Shown here piece by piece: positions 53,890 through 62,901 of a stretch of DNA of 64,000 bases. Position 1 is the stretch's first letter. Each line of letters opens with the position of its first letter. The translations under genes and the position numbers were made by a program. The DNA comes from RYN-230 sp963844695 (GTDB lineage Bacteria > Actinomycetota > Actinomycetes > Streptosporangiales > Streptosporangiaceae). Where the stretch lies: positions 248,001-312,000 of the forward strand of contig CAWJPL010000035.1 in assembly GCA_963844695.1 (NCBI GenBank). The letters run 5' to 3'. The notes under the pieces were generated by a model. It saw only the letters and a list, made by a program, of their open reading frames with translations, searched no databases and had not been told where the DNA came from.

Positions 53890-55431
53890 GTGAACGGTGC
53901 CCAGGCGCTGATCCGCACCCTGGCCGGCAGCGGGGTGGAGGTCTGCTTCGCCAACCCCGGCACCTCGGAGATGCACTTCGTGGCCAGCCTGGACGCGGTT
54001 CCGGAACTGCGCGCGATGCTCTGCCTCTTCGAGGGCGTGGCGACCGGGGCGGCGGACGGCTACGGCCGGATGGCGGAGCGCCCCGCGGCCACCCTCCTGC
54101 ATCTGGGGCCGGGCCTGGCCAACGGCCTAGCCAACCTCCATAACGCCCGCCGGGCGCGAACCCCCCTGCTCAACGTGGTCGGCGATCACGCGCTGAGCCA
54201 CAAACGGTTCGACGCGCCGCTGGAATCCGACATCGACTCACTGGCCCGGTCGGTGTCCGGCTGGGTCCGGCGCTCCGCCCGGAGCGCCGACGTCGCGCCC
54301 GACGCCGCGGAGGCGGTGGCCGCGGCGCTCGGACCGCCCGGCCGGGTGGCCACGCTGATCCTGCCCGCCGACGTGTCCTGGTCCGACGGTGCGGAGCCCG
54401 CGCCGCCGGTGCCGTCGCGGCCGCCGTCCGTGGTCCCCGGGCCGGTGATCGAGGACGCCGCGCGAGCAACCAGCACGGGGGCCTGCGTGATCCTGCTCGG
54501 CGGCGCCGCCCTGCGCCGCCCGGGGCTGGAGGCGGCGAGCCGGATCGCCGCGGCCAGCGGGGCGCGGCTGCTGTGCGAGACGTTCCCGGCCCGGCTGGAA
54601 CGCGGCGCCGGCCTGCCGGGCCTGGAACGCCTGGCTTACCTGGCCGAGTTCGCGCAGTCGCAGCTGGCCGGTACCACCCAGCTGATCCTGGCGGGCGCCC
54701 GCGCCCCGGTGTCCTTCTTCGCCTACCCAGGCCTGCCCAGTTCCCTGGGCCCGGACGGCTGCCAGGTGCACACGCTGGCCGAACCGGGCGAGGACGTGTG
54801 CGGGGCGCTGGCGGACCTGGCCGGGCGGGTCGCCCCCAGCGCCCGGCCGCAGGTCCAGCCGGCCGAGGTGCCCGCGCTGCCCAGCGGGGAGCTGACCGCC
54901 GAGAAGGCGGCCGCGGTCATCGGCGCGCTGCTGCCCGACGGGGCGATCGTGTCCGACGAGGCGAATACGTCCGGGCTGTGGCTCCCGGCCGCGACTGCGG
55001 GCGCACCCCCGCATGACTGGCTCACCCTCACCGGCGGCGCGATCGGCCAGGGCCTGCCCGTGGCGACGGGGGCCGCAGTGGCCTGCCCGGACCGGAGCGT
55101 CCTGGCGCTCGACTCCGACGGCAGCGCGATGTACACGATCTCGGCGCTCTGGACGCACGCCCGGGAGCAGCTGGACATCACCACGGTGATCTTCAGTAAC
55201 CGCCGCTACGCGATCCTCGACTTGGAGCTGCAGCGGGTGGGGGCGGCTGCGGGTGGCGCCGCCGCCCGGAGCCTGTTCGACCTGTCCCGCCCGGACCTGG
55301 ACTTCACCGCCCTGGCTCGCGGGATGGGAGTACCTGCGGCCCGGGCCGCCGACGCCGGGGAGTTCGCGGACGCGTTGGGCCGCGCGCTGGCCGAGCCAGG
55401 GCCGCACCTGATCGAGGCGCTCGTCGGCTAG
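53890..55431 (+). CDS. Thiamine-diphosphate enzyme, acetolactate-synthase large-subunit-like
   Basis: GTG 53890 with GGAGGT. A 513-residue protein: NGAQALIRTLAGSGVEVCFA, NPGTSEMHFVASLDAV, CLFEGVATGAADGYGRMAER (catalytic Glu of the pyrimidine domain), HLGPGLANGLANLHNARRAR, and the cofactor motif LALDSDGSAMYTISALWTHA, ending in VIFSNRRYAILDLEL (GDG-x-n-NN as DSDGS...SNRRY). The middle FAD-type domain lacks full FAD contacts, so it may be a non-oxidative decarboxylase or carboligase rather than a true acetolactate synthase. No small subunit is nearby. Intact. Confidence 0.8.
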   Translation: MNGAQALIRTLAGSGVEVCFANPGTSEMHFVASLDAVPELRAMLCLFEGVATGAADGYGRMAERPAATLLHLGPGLANGLANLHNARRARTPLLNVVGDHALSHKRFDAPLESDIDSLARSVSGWVRRSARSADVAPDAAEAVAAALGPPGRVATLILPADVSWSDGAEPAPPVPSRPPSVVPGPVIEDAARATSTGACVILLGGAALRRPGLEAASRIAAASGARLLCETFPARLERGAGLPGLERLAYLAEFAQSQLAGTTQLILAGARAPVSFFAYPGLPSSLGPDGCQVHTLAEPGEDVCGALADLAGRVAPSARPQVQPAEVPALPSGELTAEKAAAVIGALLPDGAIVSDEANTSGLWLPAATAGAPPHDWLTLTGGAIGQGLPVATGAAVACPDRSVLALDSDGSAMYTISALWTHAREQLDITTVIFSNRRYAILDLELQRVGAAAGGAAARSLFDLSRPDLDFTALARGMGVPAARAADAGEFADALGRALAEPGPHLIEALVG

Positions 55432-55452
55432 CCCGGCTGACCGGAACGCACT

Positions 55453-55490
55453 GAGCCCCGGCCGGGATTCGGGTCCCCGGGCCGGGGCTC
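55453..55490 (+). terminator. Terminator after the TPP enzyme gene
   Basis: GAGCCCCGGCC, 16-base loop, GGCCGGGGCTC: an 11-bp perfect stem 22 bases past the stop. Confidence 0.75.
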
Positions 55491-55595
55491 GCGCGTGGTT
55501 CTCTCTCAGGCTCAGGGGTTCAAGGGCGAGAGAAGAGCCGCTGTGATCAGAATCGGGTGGGACGATGGCCTGCTGAGATCAGAACGTCGTTCTGC

Positions 55596-56237
55596 TCAGC
55601 AGCCGTCGTAGGGAGCCCAGGGCGAGGTGCCGTCCTGAGCGTAAAGCTGCTGGAATGCCTGGTTCTGCTGGGCGACCGAGGCCGAGCCGGCGGTGCCGGA
55701 GTAGCCCAGGCTGGCCCAGGTGCTCGGCAGGATGCCGTACAGGCCCGACGAGGACGCGGTTGGGTTGTTGCCCGACTCACGCCAGGCCACGCACTGCTGG
55801 AACGACCCCGCTGAACCCGTGCTGCTGCTCGCAGCCGAGGTGCCCGCGGAGGTGTCGGTGCTGGCCGACGAGGTGCCCGAGCTCTCCGAGGAGGTGCCCG
55901 TGCTAGCTGAGGTGCCGGTGCTGGCTGAGGTGCCGGCACTCGCCGTTGGCGTGCTGGACGCCGCCGGGGCCTGGGAGTAGGCCGGCGCCATCGGGGTAAT
56001 CCCGGAGCGCCCGTCTGGCACGTGCACGACCTGGCCCACGTAGATCAGGTTGGGGTTCTTGATCCAGTGGTTGGCCGCCTCGACCTTGGTGAGTGAGACG
56101 CCCGAAGAGACGGCGATGCCGCTGAGCGTGTCACCCGGCTGCACGGTGTGCGTGCTGGCCAGCGCTGGCCCAGCCGCGAAGCCGGCCATGACGATGCCGG
56201 CGCCTGCTGCCGTGATTATCCTGGTTTGTACCTTCAT
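55596..56237 (-). CDS. Secreted LysM protein with transglycosylase/Rpf-like C-domain
   Basis: ATG 56237 (MKVQTRIITAAGAGIVMAGF) with CAAGGAG. The signal peptide is cleaved at about residue 28 (ALAST). LysM domain: STHTVQPGDTLSGIAVSSGV, WIKNPNLIYVGQVVHVPDGR. A linker with repeated GTSAST units (DNA repeat at 55840-55945) follows. The C-domain has FQQCVAWRESGNNPTASSSG, LYGILPSTWASLGYSGTAGS and FQQLYAQDGTSPWAPYDGC. V-x-x-C-x-x-W-E-S-G-x-N is the catalytic Glu region of resuscitation-factor/transglycosylase-like domains that cut peptidoglycan. Wall remodelling is its role. Intact. The 5' region has a long A-run (56371-56378). Confidence 0.85.
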   Translation of the reverse strand: MKVQTRIITAAGAGIVMAGFAAGPALASTHTVQPGDTLSGIAVSSGVSLTKVEAANHWIKNPNLIYVGQVVHVPDGRSGITPMAPAYSQAPAASSTPTASAGTSASTGTSASTGTSSESSGTSSASTDTSAGTSAASSSTGSAGSFQQCVAWRESGNNPTASSSGLYGILPSTWASLGYSGTAGSASVAQQNQAFQQLYAQDGTSPWAPYDGC

Positions 56238-56604
56238 GAAGCTCCTTGTCCAGATTTTGATCACAGCGGCCCAACGTACGCAAGGGTCGCGGGAGGATGC
56301 AAACTCGGCTGGAGCAGGCTTTACCTGGGTAAATGCCGAAAGCCCCTGCGGCTACTGGGATTCCGGTCTTCAAAAAAAAGTTTGTGTCGAGGCAATTCTG
56401 GGTACCGATGTCGGCCGCCCCCCTGACCTGGGGTTCCGGCCGGGCCGCACGGCCTGGATGCGGCCAGCCGGTCTCCCCCGCCAGCCAAATCTCCCCGGCC
56501 ACCGGGGCTCCCCGCAGACGCCGGCCCGCGCCAGCAGGGCTCCCCGCGGACCGCCGCCCCCGGCCGGCGGGGCTGCTCACGGACGTGAGTCCCCCGCCAG
56601 CGGG

Positions 56605-57915
56605 TTAGGCGCGGACGGCAGGCCTGGGCTCCCCACGGCGGCCGTCCCCGGGACCGCGTGTTTCCTGGCGGCGCCCGGCCGGCCGGATCTGGCCGCGGGG
56701 GCGCCGGCGTCCGACCTGGGGCGGGCGGCCGACCCCGTGCTCCCGCCTCGCGCGGCGCAGGTCGGCCGGATGCCGGGCGGCGAGCTCAGCCATGGAGCTC
56801 TCGCGGTTGGCGGCCAGCACCCGGCGCCGGCCACCATGGTGGTCCAGCACAGCCCCGTAGTCCAGCACAGGCCCGTCGTCCAGCGCACCCCCGTGGTCCA
56901 GCAGGGCCGGGTAGTCGAGCACCGTGAGCGGGTCGAGCAGGTCGCGGCCGTCCAGCACGCCGGGACGGTCCACCCCCGCAGCCTGGGCCACCAGAACCGG
57001 CTCCGGCGCCGCCTGCGCCGTGCCCGGCGCCTGCGCGGCAACCGCCGGGCGGCCGTGGCGGCGAGGCAGCCGGACGCTGCTCAGCGCGATCCCGCCGAGG
57101 ATCGCCGCGCCGCCGGCCAGCTGGGCCGGGCCCGCCGGGTCGCCGAAGACCACGACACCCGCCACCGCGCCGACGAGCGGCTCGATGTTGAGGAAGGCCC
57201 CGGCAATCTCGGCCGGGAGCCGGCTCTGCCCGAAGGCGAACAGGGTGAACGGGAGCAGGGTCCCGCCCGCGATCAGCGCGACCACGGCCAGCAGGCTGGC
57301 GGTGCCCGCGGGCGCGGGTGGCACACCCTCGGTCAGCGCACTGAACGGCGCCGTGACCAGGGCCGCGCCCAGGAACTGCACCGCGGTGACCGCGATCGGG
57401 TCACGGCCACGCAGCAGCCGGGTCTGGCCAACGGTGAAGATCGCCGAGAGCAGGACCGAGGCCAGCACCATGCCGTCGCCACCCAGGTTCGCACCACCAC
57501 CGCCTCCCGCGGCGATCAGTCCGACCCCCCCGAGCGAGACAGCGAAGCCGGCCCACGCAACCGGCCGCACCACGCTGTGGTGCCACACGACTGCGATGAT
57601 CGCGACCAGCACGGGGGCGGTGCCGATGAGGAGCGCCGCATGGCTGACGCTGGTCCGGGTGATGCCCGTGTTCTGCAGCAGGACCGTCCCGCCGTACCCC
57701 GCCGCTCCCCAGGCCAGCACCGCCGGGCTCCACGCCGCGCGCACCCGGGACCGGGTGATAGTCAGCAGCACGGCGGCGGCCACGGCGAACCGGATGGCGG
57801 TCAGCCAGCCGGGCGGCAGCCAGCCCAGGGCGAGCTTGGACAGGGGTACCGTGCTGCCCCACAGCAGCCCGGCGACGGTGAGCGCCACAAGGGCGCGGCG
57901 GCGGTCGAGGTTCAT
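56605..57915 (-). CDS. EamA/DMT-family transporter with long repetitive tail
   Basis: ATG 57915. Residues 1-300 give ten helices, with ALVALTVAGLLWGSTVPLSK, LAWGAAGYGGTVLLQNTGIT and TLLPFTLFAFGQSRLPAEIA, which mark the EamA repeat. The last 135 residues are unusual: an Arg/Pro region and an Asp-Leu repeat (VLDGRDLLDPL, VLDYPALLDHGGALDDGPVL). A DNA repeat of about 15 bases (gtccagcac, gtagtccag, cccgtcgtcc) lies at about 56838-56960. The tail may be wrongly read after an unseen frameshift, since usual members stop near residue 300. Transport of a metabolite or amino acid. Divergent from an Lrp regulator gene, a usual arrangement for amino-acid exporters. Confidence 0.8.
   Translation of the reverse strand: MNLDRRRALVALTVAGLLWGSTVPLSKLALGWLPPGWLTAIRFAVAAAVLLTITRSRVRAAWSPAVLAWGAAGYGGTVLLQNTGITRTSVSHAALLIGTAPVLVAIIAVVWHHSVVRPVAWAGFAVSLGGVGLIAAGGGGGANLGGDGMVLASVLLSAIFTVGQTRLLRGRDPIAVTAVQFLGAALVTAPFSALTEGVPPAPAGTASLLAVVALIAGGTLLPFTLFAFGQSRLPAEIAGAFLNIEPLVGAVAGVVVFGDPAGPAQLAGGAAILGGIALSSVRLPRRHGRPAVAAQAPGTAQAAPEPVLVAQAAGVDRPGVLDGRDLLDPLTVLDYPALLDHGGALDDGPVLDYGAVLDHHGGRRRVLAANRESSMAELAARHPADLRRARREHGVGRPPQVGRRRPRGQIRPAGRRQETRGPGDGRRGEPRPAVRA
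56838..56960. repeat. Degenerate 15-18-bp tandem repeat in the EamA tail
   Basis: Units such as gtggtccagcacagccccgta, gtccagcacaggcccgtc and gtccagcgcacccccgtg, encoding (L)LD(x)G-like repeats. Confidence 0.6.
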
Positions 57916-57985
57916 GCCTCCAGGATGCGTGATCGCAAGGCAGAATTAGTCGTAGCACCCCTTCGGTGAAATATTATTCAGTTTT

Positions 57986-58519
57986 ATGGCTGTGAACCTT
58001 GATGAAGTTGACATCAAACTACTGACTGCGCTGCAGGCTGACGCGGACCGGACCAACGTGGAACTGGCCCGGATGGTGGGCCTGTCCCCAGCCGCCACGC
58101 TGCACCGGGTCCGCGCCCTGAAGGAGTCCGGGGTGATCCGGATCATCCGGGCCCAGCTCGACCCCGAGGCGGCCGGATTCCCCCTCCAGCTGTACGTGTT
58201 CGCCACCCTGGGCCGGCACGACCCCCGCGCCACCCGCATCTTCGAGGACCTGGTCCGCGCCCTGCCGCAGATCATCGCGGCGGACAACGTCGCGGGTGAG
58301 ATGGACTACCTGCTCAGCGTGGTCGCCCGGGACATCTCCGAACTGCAGGAGGTGCTGACCCGGCTGTCCACCCGGGGTGGCCAGCGGCTGGTCACTTACC
58401 TGCGGCTGGAGGAGGTCAAGCCGCCCTGCGGGCTCCCGCTTGACCCGGAGACGACCGGCGGCCGCGCAGCGCGTCACCGCCGGCGGCCAACTGCTGACCG
58501 AGGGGAACCGGCCGGTTAG
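57986..58519 (+). CDS. Lrp/AsnC-family transcriptional regulator
   Basis: ATG 57986 (MAVNLDEVDIKLLTALQADA). HTH: TNVELARMVGLSPAATLHRV (helix-turn-helix), linker RALKESGVIRII, ligand (RAM) domain: QLYVFATLGRHDPRATRIFE, VAGEMDYLLSVVARDISELQ. The Arg-rich last 20 residues are non-standard and may be read-through of a frameshift (58460 region). About 177 residues. Lrp-like proteins are octamers sensing an amino acid. Divergent from the EamA exporter 70 bases away, it probably controls that gene. The AT-rich intergenic gap (57916-57985) has TATTAT near the start. Confidence 0.9.
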   Translation: MAVNLDEVDIKLLTALQADADRTNVELARMVGLSPAATLHRVRALKESGVIRIIRAQLDPEAAGFPLQLYVFATLGRHDPRATRIFEDLVRALPQIIAADNVAGEMDYLLSVVARDISELQEVLTRLSTRGGQRLVTYLRLEEVKPPCGLPLDPETTGGRAARHRRRPTADRGEPAG

Positions 58520-58550
58520 AGGTCAGGACCCAGGAAGAGGGCCTGCGGGG

Positions 58551-60317
58551 TCAGGACTTGAGCTGCTCGATCTTGTCGCGGAAGAGCGTGCTCGCGATCG
58601 TGGACTTGCGCGGCTGGCCGCGCAGGAACGCCTCGGCGAACTTCACGGCCTGCTTGTACTCGACCTTGCCCGGCAGTGGCGGCTCGTCCGGGTTCACGTT
58701 CACGTCGACGAGGGCCGGCCCGTCGTGGCCGAGCGCCTGGCTGATCGCATCCCGGACCTCACCTGGGTGAGTCACCTTGAGGCCCAGCGCACCGTTGGCC
58801 GTGGCGATCCCGGTGTAGTCCGTGAACGGCTCCGAATGCCGGACACCGAACTCGGGGTAGCCGAGCACCATCTGCTCCCAGAGAATCTGGCCGAGGGCGT
58901 TGTTGTTGTTGATCACGATCTTGACCGGCAGCTGATGCTTGATAGCCGTGATGAACTCAGCCATGAGCATGGAGAACCCGCCGTCACCGACGTAGCCGAT
59001 CACCTGGCGGCCGGGGAAGGCATGCTGTATCCCGATCGCGTACGGCAGCCCGGGCGCCATCGTGGCCAGGTTCCCGGACAGGTAGAACTCCCGGTCGGCC
59101 CGGATGTGCCAGTGCCGCGCGGCCCAGGTGGCGATGGTGCCGCTGTCACAGGTGAGGATGGCGTCGTCCGCGGCCAGCTCGTCGAGGACGCTGACCAGGA
59201 ACTCCGGCGCGATCGGGTCCCGCTTCTCGTCCTGGAGCGCGGCCATCTTCTCCCGCCACGTGCCCATCTGCTTCTGGTACTTCTCCAGGAACGAGGTGTC
59301 GGTCCGCTGCTTGAGCAGCGGCAGCAGGGCCTGCAGGCCCTCCCGGGCGTCCCCGACCACGGGCACCTCGGTGGGCACCCGGGCGCCGGCCCGGGCCGGG
59401 TCGGCCTCGATCTGGACGATCCGCGCCTTGCCTGGCTCCGGCATGTACTTGGTGTACGGGTAGTTCGTGCCCACCATGAACAGGGTGTCGAGGTCGTCCA
59501 TCAGCTCCTCGGAGGGCGCGGTGCCGAGCAAGCCGATCCCGCCCGTGGTGTACGGCGAGTCGTCTGGCACGGTGCCCTTGCCGGACAGCGTCTTGATGAT
59601 CGGCGCCCCCAGCGTCTCCGCCACCGCGAGCAGCTGCTCCCGGGCGTGCAGGGCGCCCGCGCCGGCCAGGATCGCCACCTTATCCCCGGCGTTCAGCACG
59701 TCGGCCAGCCGCTGCAGGTCCTCGTCGCGGGGCCTGCCGGGGGCGGCCAGCCGGATCGGCGACGTGGCCGGCGGACGGGCCGGGCCGACTTCCGCCCAGG
59801 GATTCTGGCCAGCGGGGGCGACCTGGATGTCATTCGGCACGGTCAGGTGGGCCACTCCGCGCCGGGCGTAGGCGGTGCGCACCGCGATGTTGACCAGTGC
59901 GGGCAGCTGCGCCGGGTTATAGATCATCTGGTCGTAGACCGCGACGTCCTCGTAGAGCCGGTCGAGGTTCACTTCCTGCTGGTAGCCGGTGCCCAGCACC
60001 GAGGTTTCCTGCATGCCGGTGATCGCCAGCACCGGCATGTGATCGAGCTTGGCGTCGTAGAGCCCGTTCAGCAGGTGGATGCCACCCGGGCCCGACGTGG
60101 CCAGGCAGACGCCGATCTGCCCGGTCGCCTTGGCGTGGGCGGTCGCCATGAACGCGGCCGCCTCCTCGTGGTGGACCAGCACGAACTTGATCCGGTCCTG
60201 GTGCCGGCGGAAGCCCTCCATGATGCCGTTGATGCCGTCGCCCGGGAGGCCGAAGACGGTGTCCACACCCCAGTCGGCGAGCCGCTCGACCAGAGCCTCG
60301 GATGCGATCTGTGCCAC
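58551..60317 (-). CDS. TPP enzyme of the pyruvate oxidase (PoxB) group
   Basis: GTG 60317 (VAQIASEALVERLADWGVDT) with GGAGGTCC is preferred to the longer frame. About 588 residues. Pyrimidine-domain motif: VFGLPGDGINGIMEGFRR and LVHHEEAAAFMATAHAKATG, with the catalytic Glu. FAD-type middle domain: IAGAG-like AILAGAGALHAREQLLAVAE. Cofactor domain: GYVGDGGFSMLMAEFITAIK and VKIVINNNNALGQIL, matching GDGxnNN. End: IASTLFRDKIEQLKS. It is likely a pyruvate dehydrogenase (quinone)/pyruvate oxidase type enzyme acting at the membrane. The exact alpha-keto acid is uncertain. Intact. Confidence 0.85.
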   Translation of the reverse strand: MAQIASEALVERLADWGVDTVFGLPGDGINGIMEGFRRHQDRIKFVLVHHEEAAAFMATAHAKATGQIGVCLATSGPGGIHLLNGLYDAKLDHMPVLAITGMQETSVLGTGYQQEVNLDRLYEDVAVYDQMIYNPAQLPALVNIAVRTAYARRGVAHLTVPNDIQVAPAGQNPWAEVGPARPPATSPIRLAAPGRPRDEDLQRLADVLNAGDKVAILAGAGALHAREQLLAVAETLGAPIIKTLSGKGTVPDDSPYTTGGIGLLGTAPSEELMDDLDTLFMVGTNYPYTKYMPEPGKARIVQIEADPARAGARVPTEVPVVGDAREGLQALLPLLKQRTDTSFLEKYQKQMGTWREKMAALQDEKRDPIAPEFLVSVLDELAADDAILTCDSGTIATWAARHWHIRADREFYLSGNLATMAPGLPYAIGIQHAFPGRQVIGYVGDGGFSMLMAEFITAIKHQLPVKIVINNNNALGQILWEQMVLGYPEFGVRHSEPFTDYTGIATANGALGLKVTHPGEVRDAISQALGHDGPALVDVNVNPDEPPLPGKVEYKQAVKFAEAFLRGQPRKSTIASTLFRDKIEQLKS

Positions 60318-60586
60318 CTGCGGACCTCCAGCTGATCGTGGGTTACTGCGGCAGGTGAATCCGCCCACCCCCGGCTGTCCCTGGATGCGGCGGCCAAACA
60401 TGCCGCTGCGCCAAACCTCGCTTAAAGGATTGCTTCCGCAGCCCAGCCGAGGCCGCGACCGACGGCACGGCGTTTGGCCGTCCGATGGCCGTCCGAGGTT
60501 TGGCCGCCCGGCCCGCAGGTAGCTGAGCACGGTGTTAGCAGCACGGCGCGGGCCAGTACGGCAGAACCAGCCCCGGAAGGATAGGC

Positions 60587-61761
60587 GTGATCATGGGCGG
60601 AGCGAGGACGACGGTGGCGGATCCCGCCGCGCAGGGCCCCGTGGTGGAGGGCCCACTGGTGGAAGGCCCCGTGGTCGAAGGTCTGGACGCCGCCGTCTAC
60701 GTCGTACCGACCGACGCGCCCGAAGCCGACGGCACCTGGCCTGGGACAAGACCACGCTCGTGCTCGTCACCGCCCGGGCCGGCGGCCAGCAGGGGATCGG
60801 CTGGAGCTACACGGCCGCGGCCGCCGCGCCGGTGGTGACTGGCATCCTCTCCGACGTGGTCGCGGGCCGGGGCGCGCTGGACGTGGCTGGCGCGAACGAG
60901 GCCATGACGCGGGCGCTGCGCAACGTGGGCCGGCCCGGTATCGGGGCGATGGCCCTGTCCGCCGCCGACATCGCGCTGTGGGATCTGAAGGCCCGGCTGC
61001 TTGGCTGCCCGGTCGCCGGCCTGCTCGGCCGGGCCCGCGACGACGTGCCGGTGTACGGCAGCGGCGGGTTCACCACCTACGACGACGCGCGGACCCGTGA
61101 GCAGCTGAGCGGATGGGTGGGCAAGGACCGGATTCCCCGGGTCAAGATCAAGATCGGCGAGTCCTGGGGCAGCAACGAATCACGCGACCTGGCCCGGGTG
61201 GCCCTGGCCCGGGAGGTCATCGGCCCGGACACGGAGCTCTACGTGGACGCCAACGGGGGTTACTCCACCGGGCAGGCGGTCCGGATGGCAGACCAGATGG
61301 ACGAGTTCGGGGTGACCTGGTTCGAGGAGCCGGTCTCCTCCCAGGACCTTGCGGGCCTGGCCACCGTCCGGCGCCAGGTCCGGCCCGACGTGACCGCGGG
61401 CGAGTACAGCTGGACCCTGGCTGATTCCGCGCGGCTGCTGGCCGCGGAGGCGGTGGACTGCCTGCAACTGGACGTGACCCGCTGTGGCGGCATCACCGAG
61501 TTCCTCCGCGGCGCGGCTCTGGCCGCCGCGCACAACGTGCAGGTCTCCGGGCACTGCGCGCCGAACCTGCACGCGCAGGTCGCCGTGGCCGTGCCCAACC
61601 TGCGGCACCTGGAGTACTTTCACGATCATCAGCGGATCGAGCGGATGCTGTTCGACGGGACCCTGGATCCGGCGGGGGGCGTGCTGACCCCGGATCCCGA
61701 TCGCCCGGGCCTGGGCCTGGAACTGCGGTTCGCCGACACGGAGCGCTACCGCGAGGGCTGA
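60587..61761 (+). CDS. Enolase-superfamily enzyme (mandelate racemase subgroup), one frameshift
   Basis: GTG 60587 with GGAAGGATA; ATG 60593 is two codons later. N-terminal capping domain starts VADPAAQGPVVEGPLVEGPV, with a repeat of VEGP units. A missing base near 60735 shifts the frame, which continues LAWDKTTLVLVTARAGGQQG. Barrel domain: VKIKIGESWGSNESRDLARV (KxK), LYVDANGGYSTGQA (Asp), TWFEEPVSSQDLAG (Glu), VTAGEYSWTL (Glu), LQLDVTRCGGITEFL (Asp) and VSGHCAPNLHAQVA (His). The metal ligands and the Lys/His bases are in place. The reaction is metal-assisted proton abstraction from a sugar acid, either dehydratase or epimerase. The substrate is unknown. Confidence 0.8.
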
Positions 61762-61817
61762 GCACCGGCCGCACGCAGCGTCGACGCGAATACCCCGCGC
61801 CCTCATGTTTATCTCCT

Positions 61818-62693
61818 GTGCAGGGGGCATCCTCGGGAGGTACTGATTCCGCACCGCAGGATTCTGAGGTGATAGACGTGCAGGCTGCGGCCCCACTCGC
61901 GCCCACGCCACCGGCCGCCGACCCAGCAGCGCAGGACGATGGCGAACTGCTAGAACTCGTTCACACCCTGCCGGCCGAATCCCGGCGGCGCTCTGCCGCC
62001 TGCGAGGCTCTGGTCCTCCGCTACCGTTCGCTGGTCCGCTCGTGTGCGCGCCGTTACCGGGACAGCCCGGAACCGGAAGAAGAGCTGATGCAGGTCGGCT
62101 ACGTCGGGCTGCTCAAAGCGATCAACAACTTCGACCCGGCGTTCGGCGGCAACCTGGCCGCCTACGCGCAGCCGTGCATCTCCGGGGAGATCAAGCGGCA
62201 TTTCCGGGACAAGCGCTGGCAGGTCCATGTCAAGCGGCCCGTGCAGGAACTGCTGCTGCGGGTGCGCAAAGCCCGTACCGCCCTGGTCCAGGATCTCGGG
62301 CACTCGCCCACGGACCAGGAAGTCGCCGAGCATCTGGGCGTCAGCCTGGACGAGATCCGGGACGCCAACCGGGCCGACATGGTCTTCCACCCGCACTCGC
62401 TGGACGCGCCCATGTCTACCGACGACGACGCGGCCACCCTGGGCGACCTGCTTGGCGGCGAAGATCCCCAGGTGGAGCACACCCTGGACATGCAGGCGGT
62501 GTCCACCCACTGGAACGAGCTGCCCGAACGGGAGCAGCACATCCTGACCATGCGCTTTTACGGCAACATGACCCAGGCTGAGATTGGCCAGCAGCTGGGC
62601 GTGTCGCAGATGCACGTGTCCCGGCTGCTGGCCCGGGCCCTTGACTACCTCCGCGAGTGCCTGCTCGGCACCGAGCAGGTCAGCTACCGATAG
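61818..62693 (+). CDS. SigB/SigF/SigG-type RNA polymerase sigma factor
   Basis: The frame opens at GTG 61818, with GTG 61869 as an alternative. Region 2 has LRYRSLVRSCARRYRDSPEP, EEELMQVGYVGLLKAINNFD, PAFGGNLAAYAQPCISGEIK and RHFRDKRWQVHVKRPVQELL, the region 2 to 3 of the stress/sporulation group. Region 3 is LGHSPTDQEVAEHLGVSLDE. Region 4 is LPEREQHILTMRFYGNMTQA, EIGQQLGVSQMHVSRLLARA. About 275-291 residues. In actinomycetes this group drives osmotic and general stress response or development, usually under an anti-sigma and STAS switch. Neither gene is adjacent. Intact. A downstream alcohol dehydrogenase is convergent. Confidence 0.9.
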   Translation: MQGASSGGTDSAPQDSEVIDVQAAAPLAPTPPAADPAAQDDGELLELVHTLPAESRRRSAACEALVLRYRSLVRSCARRYRDSPEPEEELMQVGYVGLLKAINNFDPAFGGNLAAYAQPCISGEIKRHFRDKRWQVHVKRPVQELLLRVRKARTALVQDLGHSPTDQEVAEHLGVSLDEIRDANRADMVFHPHSLDAPMSTDDDAATLGDLLGGEDPQVEHTLDMQAVSTHWNELPEREQHILTMRFYGNMTQAEIGQQLGVSQMHVSRLLARALDYLRECLLGTEQVSYR

Positions 62694-62901
62694 CGGCCGG
62701 CGTCGCAGTTCCCGGCCCGCCCGGTTGCGCCCCGAACAACGAGAGCGTGACCACCAGCGGGCCGGACTGGTGGACCAGGGTGGCCGAGCAGCGCACGCCG
62801 CGGGCCAGCGCGGCCGCGGCGTACTCGGGCCAGCGGTTCCGCCAGCCGCAGATGCAGCTCGCCCGCGTGGCATCACCGTTGAATGCCACACGGGCGAGCG
62901 G

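Noticed and set aside
56050..57969. 639-aa plus-strand frame
   Set aside because: Antisense to the LysM and EamA genes, with His/Arg/Gln-rich composition; a shadow.
58377..60335. 652-aa plus-strand frame
   Set aside because: Antisense to the TPP enzyme gene; codon composition of a shadow.
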